Source: an uncultured Campylobacter sp. (GTDB taxonomy: Bacteria; Campylobacterota; Campylobacteria; Campylobacterales; Campylobacteraceae). From it: DNA of 64,000 nt. The translations under genes were made by a program, and so were the position numbers. The stretch covers positions 506,796 to 570,795 of the forward strand of contig NZ_CALGPY010000005.1 in assembly GCF_937959485.1 (NCBI RefSeq), given 5' to 3'. Under the pieces are notes generated by a model, which saw nothing but the letters and a program-made list of their open reading frames with translations, was not told the DNA's origin and did no database searches. Shown here one piece after another: positions 17,204 through 25,838 of the stretch. The number at the start of each line of letters is the position of its first letter. Within the stretch, counting starts at the first letter, position 1.

Positions 17204-18073
17204 ATGGCTAAATTTAAAGAAATTTTATCCGATATCAACGAATTAATAGTTTTTAAACATTCGGTTTTCGCGCTGCCGTTTATCTTTACGGCGATGATCA
17301 CCGCTAGCAAGCTGCAAAGCGGCTCGGTATGGTTCGGCTGGAAATTGCTTTTTTTGGGGATTTTATGCGCGGTAAGCGCGAGAAGCTTTGCAATGGCGCT
17401 AAATCGTTACTTGGACGAGGACATCGACCGCGCCAATCCGCGCTGCGCTTCACGCCCTAGCGTGGATGGGCGGATCGGACGCGGGAATTTGCTGCTTTTC
17501 ATCATCGCAAATGCAGTGGTTTTCATAGCGGTTTCGGCGCTTATAAATCCTTTGGCGCTTAAGCTTTCGGTGCCGATTTTAGCGGCACTGGGCGGGTATT
17601 CATATTTTAAGCGCTTTAGCGAGACTGCGCATTTGATGCTCGGCTTTTGCCTAGGGCTTGCGCCGATTGCGGGGGCGATCGCCGTTAGCGGAGGAATTCC
17701 GCTCTGGTCGGTGCTGCTATGCTTTGGAGTAGTATTTTGGGTAGGCGGCTTTGACGTGCTGTATTCGCTTCAAGATATGGAATTTGACCGCACGGCTGGG
17801 CTTTACAGCATCCCCGCGCTTTACGGCAAGGAAGCTTCGATGTTTATCTCCAAAATTTTTCACGCCGTGGCGGTGCTTTTTTGGCTGCTGTTTTGTGCGG
17901 CGGCAAATTTAGGCTTTTTTGCCTATCTGGGCGTGGCTGCGTGCGCGACGATCCTGTACTTCGAGCATAGGATCGTGCAGAAAGATTTTAGCAAGATTGA
18001 TCGCGCGTTTTTCACGCTGAATGGCTACTTGGGCATCGCCTTTTTTGCTTTTGTTTTTGTAAATTTATTTTAA
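17204..18073 (+). CDS. mqnP: UbiA-type prenyltransferase, probably menaquinone (futalosine pathway) MqnP
   Basis: Integral membrane prenyltransferase of 289 residues from ATG 17204, with AAGGGG upstream. Both aspartate-rich motifs are present: NRYLDEDIDRANPR at about residue 67 and DVLYSLQDMEFDR at about 184; they bind the Mg-diphosphate of the polyprenyl donor. About eight hydrophobic spans. Campylobacter makes menaquinone by the futalosine route, in which a UbiA homologue is the prenylating enzyme, so MqnP is the likeliest role; the exact aromatic acceptor is inferred. The frame is open upstream to 17084 but that part overlaps miaA. Confidence 0.8.
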   Translation: MAKFKEILSDINELIVFKHSVFALPFIFTAMITASKLQSGSVWFGWKLLFLGILCAVSARSFAMALNRYLDEDIDRANPRCASRPSVDGRIGRGNLLLFIIANAVVFIAVSALINPLALKLSVPILAALGGYSYFKRFSETAHLMLGFCLGLAPIAGAIAVSGGIPLWSVLLCFGVVFWVGGFDVLYSLQDMEFDRTAGLYSIPALYGKEASMFISKIFHAVAVLFWLLFCAAANLGFFAYLGVAACATILYFEHRIVQKDFSKIDRAFFTLNGYLGIAFFAFVFVNLF

Positions 18074-18082
18074 GGAACCCCT

Positions 18083-18442
18083 ATGGATCTTAATACTATC
18101 ATCATTTTAGGACTCTGCGTCGTTATATTTTTGATGTTTTTCGTCATATATTTTAAGGATAAGCAAGCGGATAAAAAATTCGAACGCTTCGATCAGGTCC
18201 TGACTGACGCTATGCAGGAAAATTATCTGCTTAAAAAGAAGGTCGAGGAGCTAAAAGAGATGATCGATTCGGGCGGTAAAGTCGCTCCTAATATCGATAT
18301 AAACGCGATTGCCGACGTAATCGACGAGACGATAGAACAAAGACTAGATGTAGTGCCTACGATGATCGACGAGCGGGTAGAAAAGCAGATCAGACCGCTT
18401 CTGGACCAGCTTAAAGAGCTCATCGGCTCGGTAAGAAAATAA
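18083..18442 (+). CDS. Conserved membrane-anchored coiled-coil protein, unknown function
   Basis: A 119-residue protein with one N-terminal transmembrane helix (about residues 6-25, IIILGLCVVIFLMFFVIYF) and a charged, heptad-like remainder (residues 30-118), suggesting a cytoplasmic coiled coil. No catalytic motif. It starts 9 nt after the prenyltransferase stop, behind AAGGAA, and is probably co-transcribed with it. I do not recognise a named family. Confidence 0.8.
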   Translation: MDLNTIIILGLCVVIFLMFFVIYFKDKQADKKFERFDQVLTDAMQENYLLKKKVEELKEMIDSGGKVAPNIDINAIADVIDETIEQRLDVVPTMIDERVEKQIRPLLDQLKELIGSVRK

Positions 18443-18489
18443 CGAGAGCAATATAAAAATAAAATTTTGCAAAATCGCTTTGTTTTTTA

Positions 18490-18495
18490 TATAAT
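18490..18495 (+). promoter_or_regulatory. Candidate -10 element of the moaA-queE-queD operon
   Basis: TATAAT preceded by a T-rich run, 28 bp upstream of the moaA start. This is the typical Campylobacter sigma-70 arrangement of a strong -10 and no clear -35. Confidence 0.6.
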
Positions 18496-18522
18496 CGCCG
18501 CAAATTGATATTAAGGCAAAAT

Positions 18523-19488
18523 ATGCTAATTGATAAATTTGGACGAACGATCGATTATTTGCGCATTTCGGTTACGCAGCGGTGTAATTTCAGATGCAGA
18601 TATTGCATGCCTACTACGCCGTTTAATTGGGTGCCGCGAGAGAATATTTTAAGCTTTGAGGAGATGTTTTTATTCGTCAAAGTTGCGATCGACGGCGGCG
18701 TAAAAAAGATCCGTATTACCGGCGGCGAACCGCTGGTGCGAAAGGGGATCGAGGATTTTATAAAGATGATCGCGGATTACGCTCCGGGTATCGATCTTGC
18801 GCTTACCACCAACGGATATTATCTCAAAAACTACGCGCGCGCCTTGAAAGACGCCGGGCTAAAGCGCATCAATATGTCGCTTGACTCACTGCGTCCAGAG
18901 CGAGCTAAATTTATAGCTCAGCGCGGCGTGCTTTATAACGTATTAGAGGGTCTTGACGCTGCTCTTGAAGCGGGGCTAAAGGTCAAGCTAAACACCGTCG
19001 CGCTAAAAGGGATCAACGACGACGAGCTTATTTATTTGCTGGAATTTGCCCGCGAAAAGGATTGCCAGATCCGCTTTATAGAATTTATGGAAAACACCCA
19101 TGCCGGCGATCTTACAGGCTTAAAATCGAGTGAAATTTTAGATATTTTAAGGCGTAAATTTATCTTTACCGCTCTGCCGAAATCGCAGAGCTCGCCTGCG
19201 TCGCTTTACGCTCTCGGGGACGGCTACACCTTCGGCATCATCGATCCGCACAAGCACGATTTTTGCGAGAGTTGCAACCGTATCAGACTAAGTGCCGAGG
19301 GGCTTTTGATCCCGTGCCTTTACTTCGAGGACGCACTAAGTATCAAAAAGGCGGTCAAAGAGGGCGACATCGCCGCAGCCGCCGAAATTTTGGCTAAAAT
19401 TTTAGCGAATAAGCCTGAAAAAAATCGCTGGCAGACGGACGCTTCGAATGAAATTTCAAGCCGCGCATTTTACGAGACGGGCGGATGA
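18523..19488 (+). CDS. moaA: GTP 3',8-cyclase, molybdenum cofactor biosynthesis
   Basis: Radical SAM enzyme that converts GTP to 3',8-cyclo-GTP, the first step of molybdopterin synthesis. N-terminal cluster motif C21-x3-C25-x2-C28 (QRCNFRCRYCMP), glycine-rich RITGGEPLVR, and the second MoaA cluster at C248, C251 and C265. The protein ends in the conserved Gly-Gly dipeptide (YETGG). 321 residues, normal. ATG 18523 has AAGG upstream; a TTG at 18505 is a weaker alternative. The last four bases overlap queE. Mod transport genes elsewhere in the window supply the metal. Confidence 0.96.
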   Translation: MLIDKFGRTIDYLRISVTQRCNFRCRYCMPTTPFNWVPRENILSFEEMFLFVKVAIDGGVKKIRITGGEPLVRKGIEDFIKMIADYAPGIDLALTTNGYYLKNYARALKDAGLKRINMSLDSLRPERAKFIAQRGVLYNVLEGLDAALEAGLKVKLNTVALKGINDDELIYLLEFAREKDCQIRFIEFMENTHAGDLTGLKSSEILDILRRKFIFTALPKSQSSPASLYALGDGYTFGIIDPHKHDFCESCNRIRLSAEGLLIPCLYFEDALSIKKAVKEGDIAAAAEILAKILANKPEKNRWQTDASNEISSRAFYETGG

Positions 19489-20450
19489 GGCTCGTAGAGA
19501 GCTTTTTAAGTATCCAAGGCGAGGGTAAATTTGCGGGCAGGCTCGCGTTTTTCTTTCGTTTTGCAGGCTGTAATCTGCGCTGCGAGGGCTTCGGCGGCGC
19601 GCGCATTTCGCCAAAGACCGGCGAGATCTTGCGCGGTTGCGATACGATCCGTGCAGTCTTTACGAACCACTTCGAGCACGAAGAAATTTTAAATTTAGCG
19701 CAACTTTTGAATAAAATTCCAAATTTATCAGGTTTGTCCTGTTCCGCACCCGCATGCTCTGCGCCGGGTTTTTGCGCCGCCGAAGCTTTTTCTAAAAGCG
19801 ATACATTGAATTCCGCCGCCGCACAAACGCCTCCTCGCTCAAACGGTAGCGCAGAAAAATCTTTAAATTTGACGAGCGAAAATTCTTTAAATTCCGCGGC
19901 GCAGAATTCTTTAAATTTAAATCCGCAAAGCTCCGCCTCGCCGCATAGCGCTAAGCTTTATCAAAAGCCGATCGTCGTTATCACTGGCGGCGAGCCGATG
20001 TTGCATCACAAAGAGGCGCTATTTTACGAGTTCGTCTGCGAGCTGCTCGCGCGCGGACACGTGGTGCACTTTGAAACCAACGGTACGATTTTCGTGGATT
20101 TTGAAAAATTCCCCGCCTACAAAAGCTGCGTCTTTGCGGTCTCGCCTAAGCTTTCAAACTCCGCCGAGCCGCGCGAACGCAGGTTAAACTTCGCCGCGCT
20201 GCGAAGCTTAAAACAAAACGCAAAAGATAGTTTTTACAAGTTCGTCATCTCGCCCGAGTTTGACGCGCAGCCCGAGATTAGAGAAATTTTAGCGGTGTGC
20301 GGCGGCGAGGTTTATTGTATGCCGCGCGGCGCAGATCGTCGCGAGCTGGAAAGCGGCGCGCAATTTTGCGTGGATTTTTGCCTAAAAAACGGCTATAATT
20401 ACTCCGATCGCCTGCACATTAGAATTTGGGGCGAGAAGGACGGGGTATGA
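19485..20450 (+). CDS. queE: 7-carboxy-7-deazaguanine synthase with a low-complexity insert
   Basis: Radical SAM enzyme of the queuosine (preQ0) pathway. The cluster cysteines are C29, C33 and C52, with an enlarged spacer between the second and third as in the Campylobacter/Helicobacter type. LSIQGEGKFAG (residues 8-18) and VVITGGEPMLHH near residue 165 confirm the family. The 321 residues exceed the usual 210-255; the excess is a Ser/Ala/Asn-rich segment at about 77-160 (for example SENSLNSAAQNSLNLNPQSS) placed before the GGEP motif. Overlaps moaA and queD by four bases each. Confidence 0.93.
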   Translation: MRLVESFLSIQGEGKFAGRLAFFFRFAGCNLRCEGFGGARISPKTGEILRGCDTIRAVFTNHFEHEEILNLAQLLNKIPNLSGLSCSAPACSAPGFCAAEAFSKSDTLNSAAAQTPPRSNGSAEKSLNLTSENSLNSAAQNSLNLNPQSSASPHSAKLYQKPIVVITGGEPMLHHKEALFYEFVCELLARGHVVHFETNGTIFVDFEKFPAYKSCVFAVSPKLSNSAEPRERRLNFAALRSLKQNAKDSFYKFVISPEFDAQPEIREILAVCGGEVYCMPRGADRRELESGAQFCVDFCLKNGYNYSDRLHIRIWGEKDGV

Positions 20451-21028
20451 TAATCAGGAAATTATACGAATTCGAAAACGCTCACATCGTGCGCCTGTGC
20501 GGCTCGAAGCGGTGTCGCACGAGCATTCACGGCCACTCCTACAGATGCGAAATTTTGCTCAGCTCAAATTTTTTGGATGAAGCGGGGATGGTTTATGACT
20601 TCGGCTACATGAAGCTCGGTATCCGCGAGCTTATCGATAGTTTCGACCACGCCACGACGATCTACGCGCGCGATGATGCCAGCTACATCGCGGATCTTAA
20701 AAAACACAGCGCGCGCTGGGTGCAGATACCGCTAAATCCGAGCGCGGAGCAGTTTTGTAGAATTTTTTTCGTTCTAATTGACCGACTTTTGAGCCTAACT
20801 CAGATGCAAAACGGCGAGCGCGAAGTAAAGCTTCACAGCGTCATCGTGCACGAAACGGCCACCGGCTACGCGCAGTGCTTCCGCGAGGATGCCTATAACG
20901 CGCAGATGGGCGAGATCGCGCTAGATGAGATAGAATTCTCGCCCGCCGTGCGCGAGGAGTGGAGGCAGCCGGAGCTTTGGCAAAAGCTACTGCGCGGCGA
21001 AAAAATCATCTATCCGAAGGACTGCTGA
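20447..21028 (+). CDS. queD: 6-carboxy-5,6,7,8-tetrahydropterin synthase
   Basis: Converts 7,8-dihydroneopterin triphosphate to carboxytetrahydropterin, the step before QueE. Zinc ligands are visible as H13 (FENAH) and H28/H30 (SIHGHSY), and the catalytic cysteine as C23. A second conserved block is FDHATTIY with the C-terminal VHETATGYAQC. 193 residues from ATG 20447, which overlaps the queE stop by four bases; an upstream in-frame start at 20426 is not supported. With queE it forms a queuosine pair. Confidence 0.93.
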   Translation: MIIRKLYEFENAHIVRLCGSKRCRTSIHGHSYRCEILLSSNFLDEAGMVYDFGYMKLGIRELIDSFDHATTIYARDDASYIADLKKHSARWVQIPLNPSAEQFCRIFFVLIDRLLSLTQMQNGEREVKLHSVIVHETATGYAQCFREDAYNAQMGEIALDEIEFSPAVREEWRQPELWQKLLRGEKIIYPKDC

Positions 21029-21249
21029 TGAGAAATTTATTTAAATTTGGCGCGGGTTTTGTGCGCGTTTTTGCCGCGTGCGCGATCTTTGCCTGCGCGC
21101 TTGCTTTGGGCGGTTGCGACGATGAGAAAAAGAACGCCTTGCAAAAGCCGCCGGTAGATAGCGAGGTGCCGAAGGACGTACCCATCGCATCTAGCGAGCC
21201 CAAAGTCGATATAAACGCCGATATGCCGCCGCTTCCGGTGACCGAATAA
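21028..21249 (+). CDS. Small lipoprotein, unknown function
   Basis: A 73-residue protein with a hydrophobic signal (about residues 10-27) ending in the lipobox LGGC, so Cys29 is the likely lipidated residue, followed by a short Pro/Asp/Glu-rich mature part of about 45 residues. The ATG shares one base with the queD stop, so it is probably in the same operon. No family recognised. Confidence 0.7.
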   Translation: MRNLFKFGAGFVRVFAACAIFACALALGGCDDEKKNALQKPPVDSEVPKDVPIASSEPKVDINADMPPLPVTE

Positions 21250-21626
21250 GGCGGAGCGTTGAAAAATCCGCGTCTAAATTTGAAAATTTTTAAAATTTAC
21301 GTGATTCGTATGCAGCACGCAAGCGCGATTTTAGCGTTATTTTTGCCCGTGCGATCTGCGCAAAGAAATTTTAAATTTTATAAAGCTCTATCCGCAAAAT
21401 TTCATTCTTGGCGCAAGAGATACGGCGCGAAACCGGAGTTGAGAGAACGCGCGGTAAATTTTGGCGCAATAAATAGCCGCGACCGCTTTGAAAGGTTTTT
21501 AAAATTTCAAAGGCGCGGAGCAGGTCTGCTTTATCTCGCGCCAAAAAAATTTGCGTTGAAATTTAATCGTTTCGGCTCTAGCCGCGCAAAATTTTATCCC
21601 GCAAATTTAACTTTGCGGCGGAAGTG
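21250..21626 (+). other. Gap with a doubtful open frame
   Basis: A TTG-initiated frame (21259-21627) would give a 122-residue, strongly basic protein with no recognisable domain or signal, rich in codons that arise from AAATTT islands. It starts 10 nt after the lipoprotein and overlaps the next gene slightly, so translation cannot be excluded, but composition and the lack of a good ribosome binding site argue against a real gene. Confidence 0.4.
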
Positions 21627-22109
21627 ATGGATTATCTGTATCAAAGCGCGCTGGGGTTTCATAAATTTTTCGCGCTAGCTGCGGCGATTTTAACGATAAT
21701 TTATCTGATCTTTACCCAGCTTAAGATCGATGCGGCGGCGGAATTTTGCCCGCGCAGTGAAGCTTTAAATTTTGCCGCCTCCGCGCCGCAAGCTGAAAGT
21801 TTAAAGCAAAAAAGCAGATCGGGACTTAGATTTCTTAGGCGCATCAGGCTGTTTTTGCCGATCTATTATTCGTGCATCGCGGCGCTGATAATTAGCGGAA
21901 GCGTGATGCTAGCGGTGCTGGGCTTTGATTTGAGCTTTAAAATTTACTTTATGGCGGTCGCAGCGCTAGCGATGATCATGCTTAGCGCGGCGTCGTACAA
22001 GCGGCTAAAAATCGCGTATCTGAGCCAAAATTTTGCGCCGTATCAGCGCAAAATGCGAGTGATTTTGGGGCTAAACTTAGCGATAATTTTGATAGCGAGT
22101 GTTATTTGA
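21627..22109 (+). CDS. Conserved integral membrane protein, unknown function
   Basis: A 160-residue protein with four hydrophobic spans (about residues 10-30, 74-96, 100-121, 142-159) and the pattern ALGFHKFFALAAA in the first helix, a buried-His layout loosely like CopD-type small membrane proteins. A polar Ala/Ser/Gln-rich loop lies at residues 36-65. A GTG at 21624 immediately precedes the chosen ATG. The stop overlaps the rsmE start by one base, suggesting co-translation. Confidence 0.75.
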   Translation: MDYLYQSALGFHKFFALAAAILTIIYLIFTQLKIDAAAEFCPRSEALNFAASAPQAESLKQKSRSGLRFLRRIRLFLPIYYSCIAALIISGSVMLAVLGFDLSFKIYFMAVAALAMIMLSAASYKRLKIAYLSQNFAPYQRKMRVILGLNLAIILIASVI

Positions 22110-22765
22110 TGGTATATTTTTACGATAAGCTTGCAGGCGAACAGAGCCTAGTTTTGCAGAATGATCAGTTTTTGCACCTAAAGGCTAGGCGAGCAAGGGC
22201 GGGCGAGCGCATAGACGTGCGAAATCTAAAGGACGGGGCGAGTTATCTATATGAGATCGCCGAAATTTCGCGCAAGGGCGCGGCTCTAAATTTGGTTTTT
22301 AAAAGCTCCGTTTTTACGCCGAGCCACGATTTTTGCGTCGCTTGGGCGGTCGTCGAGAGCGCCGTGATCGAAAAGAGCCTGCCTGCGCTAAACGAGATGG
22401 GCGTCGGGCGGCTTATTTTGGTATATGCCGATCTGTCGCAGAAAAACGTGCGGCTCGATCTGCAGAGGATGGAGCGGATTTTGATCAACTCATCTCAACA
22501 GTGCGGGCGAAATTCCATCATGCAGATCGAGGTTTTGAGCAGCTCGGACGAGCTAGCGCAAAAGTATGAAAACGTAAGCCTGATCGATTTTGGCGGTAAG
22601 AACATCGACATTTTCGGCGGTGACGAGATTGCGTTCGTAGGCCCCGAGGGCGGGTTTTCGCCGCGCGAAAGGGAGAAATTTAAAAACGCCTATGCGCTTA
22701 ATAGCCCCTATATTTTGCGCTCAAACACCGCGCTGATCGCAACTTGCGCGAAGTTGATGTTTTAA
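22109..22765 (+). CDS. rsmE: 16S rRNA m3U1498 methyltransferase
   Basis: SPOUT-fold methyltransferase that modifies U1498 of 16S rRNA in the 30S subunit. Signature blocks: HLKARRARAGERI in the N-terminal PUA-like part, INSSQQCGRNSIMQIE at about residue 130, and the SAM-binding knot AFVGPEGGFSPREREKF with LRSNTALIA near the C-terminus. 218 residues, slightly short but complete. ATG 22109 shares a base with the upstream stop. Confidence 0.94.
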   Translation: MVYFYDKLAGEQSLVLQNDQFLHLKARRARAGERIDVRNLKDGASYLYEIAEISRKGAALNLVFKSSVFTPSHDFCVAWAVVESAVIEKSLPALNEMGVGRLILVYADLSQKNVRLDLQRMERILINSSQQCGRNSIMQIEVLSSSDELAQKYENVSLIDFGGKNIDIFGGDEIAFVGPEGGFSPREREKFKNAYALNSPYILRSNTALIATCAKLMF

Positions 22766-22774
22766 ACGCTCGGC

Positions 22775-22819
22775 AAATTTTAAAATTTAAAAAGCCATGC
22801 GCTTTAAATTTTAAAATTT
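22775..22819. terminator. Long AT-rich stem-loop after rsmE
   Basis: Left arm from 22775 (AAATTTTAAAATTTAAA...) pairs over about 17 bases with the right arm ending at 22819; the loop region is GCCATGCGC. It lies 10 bp after the rsmE stop and is followed by AAAATTTT. It may end rsmE transcription, though the U-tract is weak. Confidence 0.5.
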
Positions 22820-23053
22820 AAAATTTTGCCTGCGCGACCCGTTATGTTATCTGCGGCTTAACGCGCGGCGCGTATTGCTGCGGCGTATCTTTGCGCGCCG
22901 TATTTTGCACGCCGCAGTAAATCAAAAATTTTATTCTCAAAATGCGCTAAATTTTAAAATTTCGCGTCCAAAAAGCTTGCTCGAAAGAAAATCCGCCGCT
23001 TCGCCGAGAGTTTTTTAAAACCCTTTAAATTTGCTTTTTAGATAAAAAAGTTG

Positions 23054-23059
23054 TATAAT
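23054..23059 (+). promoter_or_regulatory. Candidate -10 element of rpmE
   Basis: TATAAT, in the context TTGTATAATCG, 35 bp upstream of rpmE. The 330-bp gap between rsmE and rpmE otherwise holds only AT islands, two copies of AAATTTTAAAATTT and a GC-rich stretch around 22850-22915 with GCGCGCCG-type inverted repeats. Confidence 0.65.
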
Positions 23060-23093
23060 CGCTGCCTTTTAAAATCATCAAAAAGGATCAAAA

Positions 23094-23294
23094 ATGAAAA
23101 AAGATATCCATCCGAACTTTGTCGAAACGACCGTTACCTGCGCTTGCGGAAACACTTTTAAAACGCGCTCGAACAAGCCTGAGATCCGCGTCGATATCTG
23201 CTCCAACTGCCATCCGTTTTTCACAGGCAGCGAGAAGATCGTAGATAGCGCGGGCCGCGTCGAGAAATTTAAGCAAAAATACGGAATGAAATAG
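23094..23294 (+). CDS. rpmE: Ribosomal protein bL31 (zinc-binding form)
   Basis: A 66-residue large-subunit protein. Zinc ligands C16, C18, C36 and C39 are all present (VTCACGNTF and ICSNCHPF), marking the C+ form rather than the zinc-free paralogue used under zinc starvation. MKKDIHPNF and SAGRVEKFKQKYG are family signatures. Starts behind AAAAAGGATC. It directly abuts rsmI. Confidence 0.98.
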   Translation: MKKDIHPNFVETTVTCACGNTFKTRSNKPEIRVDICSNCHPFFTGSEKIVDSAGRVEKFKQKYGMK

Positions 23295-24110
23295 TTGCTA
23301 TATCTCATTCCTACGCCGATAGGAAATCTAAGCGATATCTCGAGCCGCGCGCTTGAGGTATTGCAAAGCTGCGAAATCCTAATCTGCGAGGATACGAGGG
23401 TTTCAAAAAAACTTCTAAACTTACTATCCGATAAATTTCAAATTTCATTTAAAATTTCACAATTTTACTCGCTGCACACGCACAACGAAGCGGAGTTTTT
23501 CGCGAGCTTTGATGCGGCACTTCTGCGCGAAAAAGCTTGCGCATACGTAAGCGATGCCGGCATGCCCTGCATCAGCGATCCGGGAATTGCGCTCGTAAAA
23601 TTTGCGCAGCGAAGCGGCGTAGCTTACGAGGTGCTTAGCGGCGCAAACGCTCTACTGCTCGCAGCCGCCGCAAGCGGACTAGTGGAGAAAGAATTTAGCT
23701 TTTTAGGCTTTTTGAACAATGACGGCGCGCAGCGCAAAGCTCAGATTCTAAATTTAATGCAAAGCCCCTATCCATGCGTACTTTACGAATCCCCAAAGCG
23801 CGTGATAAAGCTAATTGAGCAGATCGCGGGGATCGATGCGCAGCGCAAAATTTTTGCGATTAAGGAAGCCACGAAAAAATTTGAAACCAAATTTTTCGGT
23901 AGCGCCGCAGAGGTTCTATCCAGCCTAAACGGCGCAAATTTAAACGGCGAATGGTGCGTCGTGGTGGGCGGCGCAGGCGAGAAAAGCTTTGAAAAAATCA
24001 CGCCAGAAGATATTCTGTCGCTTGAGATCGCGCCGAAAATAAAAGCGAAACTACTCTCAAAAATCAGCGGCGAACCCGCCAAAGAAATATATAAAAATTT
24101 GATACGCTAA
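23295..24110 (+). CDS. rsmI: 16S rRNA (cytidine1402-2'-O)-methyltransferase
   Basis: Tetrapyrrole-methylase-fold enzyme that 2'-O-methylates C1402 of 16S rRNA. Start is TTG at 23295, immediately after the rpmE stop. N-terminal LIPTPIGNLSDISSRALEVL, then CEDTRVSKKLL, YVSDAGMPCISDPG and VLYESPKRV are diagnostic. 271 residues, normal. The C-terminal part ends in a short helical domain. Co-transcription with rpmE is likely given zero spacing. Confidence 0.95.
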   Translation: MLYLIPTPIGNLSDISSRALEVLQSCEILICEDTRVSKKLLNLLSDKFQISFKISQFYSLHTHNEAEFFASFDAALLREKACAYVSDAGMPCISDPGIALVKFAQRSGVAYEVLSGANALLLAAAASGLVEKEFSFLGFLNNDGAQRKAQILNLMQSPYPCVLYESPKRVIKLIEQIAGIDAQRKIFAIKEATKKFETKFFGSAAEVLSSLNGANLNGEWCVVVGGAGEKSFEKITPEDILSLEIAPKIKAKLLSKISGEPAKEIYKNLIR

Positions 24111-24145
24111 GTCATATTTTAACCGTTTTTCGCTAAAATCCCAAA

Positions 24146-24847
24146 ATGATTATTTACGGCAAGCAGCTGTTTTTACACCTTTTAAACCGGCATCCGCAGA
24201 AATTTATCCGCATCATCCTTGCTAAGGAGTGCGAGAAAGAAATTTTTAAAAAGATCGCCGCGACCGGCGTAAAAATCGAGCGCGCCGATGCGAAAAAAGC
24301 TCAAGCCCTCGCTCGCGGCGGCAACCATCAAGGCTTCTTGGCCGAGGTGGAGGAGTTTAGCTTCGGCGATCTTGCTAGCGTCAAAGACGATAAATTCGTG
24401 CCGATCCTTTATGGGCTTACCGACGTCGGGAACATCGGCGCGATAATGCGCAGCGCCTATGCTTTGGGTGCAAATAGCGTGATCGTCGTCGCAAATAATC
24501 TAAATATGGCGGGCGTAGTGCGCGCTAGCTCGGGCGCGGCGTATGAGCTAAATGTCGTTAAGGCCGCAGACGGGCTTAGCGTGATAAACGAGCTTAAACA
24601 AAGCGGCTTTGAAATTTATGCCGCGAGTGCGTACGGGACGAACTTTAAGGAGTTAAAGCTCGGCGCGAAAAACGCACTCGTAATGGGGAACGAAGAAGAG
24701 GGGATACCTGCTAGGGCGCTTAAAAAATGCGACTGCGCGGTATCGATAAAGATGCGCGAAGGCTGGGACTCGCTTAACGTAAGCGCGGCATTTGCGATAC
24801 TATGCGATGGAATTTTAAATGGAAGAAATAGAAGAGAAGTTAAATAA
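24146..24847 (+). CDS. rlmB: TrmH/SpoU-family 2'-O-ribose RNA methyltransferase, RlmB-like
   Basis: A 233-residue SPOUT enzyme with an N-terminal substrate-binding domain (residues 1-75) and the catalytic knot. Motif 1 is DVGNIGAIMRSAYALGA; motif 2 ALVMGNEEEGIPARAL; motif 3 SLNVSAAFAI. These fit RlmB (G2251 of 23S rRNA), though tRNA-modifying TrmH relatives share them, so the exact target is inferred. The last 29 nt overlap the next gene. Confidence 0.85.
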   Translation: MIIYGKQLFLHLLNRHPQKFIRIILAKECEKEIFKKIAATGVKIERADAKKAQALARGGNHQGFLAEVEEFSFGDLASVKDDKFVPILYGLTDVGNIGAIMRSAYALGANSVIVVANNLNMAGVVRASSGAAYELNVVKAADGLSVINELKQSGFEIYAASAYGTNFKELKLGAKNALVMGNEEEGIPARALKKCDCAVSIKMREGWDSLNVSAAFAILCDGILNGRNRREVK

Positions 24848-25838
24848 TACGGACGAGCAGGCGGAACAAACCGAGAAGCCGGAGCAAACACAGCAGCCAA
24901 AAAATAGCGATCTAGATAAATTAAAATCTATGGATCTGATAGAGATAGCGCGTACGACGCGCATCGACGCGCAAAATTTAGAATACATCATCAACAAAGA
25001 CTTCGAAAAACTTGCAAATTTTAACGTTAGGGGCTACATTAAAATTTTAGAGCGCGAGTTCGGACTGGATCTATCGGACTGGCTTAGCGAGTTCGAGAGC
25101 GCGAAAGAGGGCTTTGCGCCGGTTAAAAAGGCCAAAGTCGAGCAGGTCTATGGTCAAAGAGTTAGCCCTAATAAAAGCGGCAGCGGTTGGCTTTTATGGC
25201 TGCTTGTGATGGTGTTAATTATAGGTGCGATCTTTTATTTTGGACTTTATAAAAGTTTTGGCGAATTTTTGGGCTCGCTTTTATGGGAGCAAAACAAAAC
25301 CACCTATTCTGACGCTCCGATTGTAAATAATACTCAAAAAAAGCTTGAAAACATCGGTATCGACGTAGTTTCGCATAATGTTACGGAGGATAAATTCGCC
25401 ACTAAAACGGACGTAAATGCGGCTTTGGCGGCGGATGAAAATTTAAGCTCTCTAAATGCATTGGACCGCTCTATCAGGATCGAGCGCGCGAGTGCCAAAA
25501 CGGAGGAAAATTCCACCGACGAAAACGCCACGCAAAGCGCACCTGCGCCCAGCAAAGATATCGTGCTTAATCCACGCGGCAAAATGTGGATCGGTATCAT
25601 CGATCTAAAAAGTGGCAAGAAGCGCGAGATGGTCATCAATACCCCTTACGTCGTCGCTTCGCAAGGAGATGAGGAGCTGCTAATCTCTACCGGTCACGGG
25701 ATGTTTGAGCTCGGCAAAGCCGATGGCAACGTAACTTTCAGCGAAAGAAACACTCAAAAATTCCACGTCAAAGATGGCAATATCACTAAAATTTCAGCCG
25801 ACGAGTTTCTGCGCCTAAACAAGGGCAAAAAGTGGTAA
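24819..25838 (+). CDS. RodZ-like membrane protein (N-terminal HTH, one TM, periplasmic domain)
   Basis: 339 residues. After an acidic Glu/Gln/Thr-rich start (1-27), residues 30-80 (SMDLIEIARTTRIDAQNLE, then FNVRGYIKILEREFGLDL) resemble the RodZ-type helix-turn-helix, where a similar aromatic/Gly-Tyr pattern follows. One transmembrane helix lies at about 122-145. The remainder is periplasmic with a linker and a C-terminal beta-rich region (GKMWIGIIDLKSGKKREM) like the RodZ terminal domain. This architecture suggests a cell-shape or MreB-linked role, by resemblance only. ATG 24819 lies within the end of the methyltransferase gene. Confidence 0.65.
   Translation: MEEIEEKLNNTDEQAEQTEKPEQTQQPKNSDLDKLKSMDLIEIARTTRIDAQNLEYIINKDFEKLANFNVRGYIKILEREFGLDLSDWLSEFESAKEGFAPVKKAKVEQVYGQRVSPNKSGSGWLLWLLVMVLIIGAIFYFGLYKSFGEFLGSLLWEQNKTTYSDAPIVNNTQKKLENIGIDVVSHNVTEDKFATKTDVNAALAADENLSSLNALDRSIRIERASAKTEENSTDENATQSAPAPSKDIVLNPRGKMWIGIIDLKSGKKREMVINTPYVVASQGDEELLISTGHGMFELGKADGNVTFSERNTQKFHVKDGNITKISADEFLRLNKGKKW

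Noticed and set aside
21259..21627. 122-codon open frame between the lipoprotein and membrane protein genes
   Set aside because: TTG start without support, extreme basic composition and no domain; kept only as a note in the gap entry.
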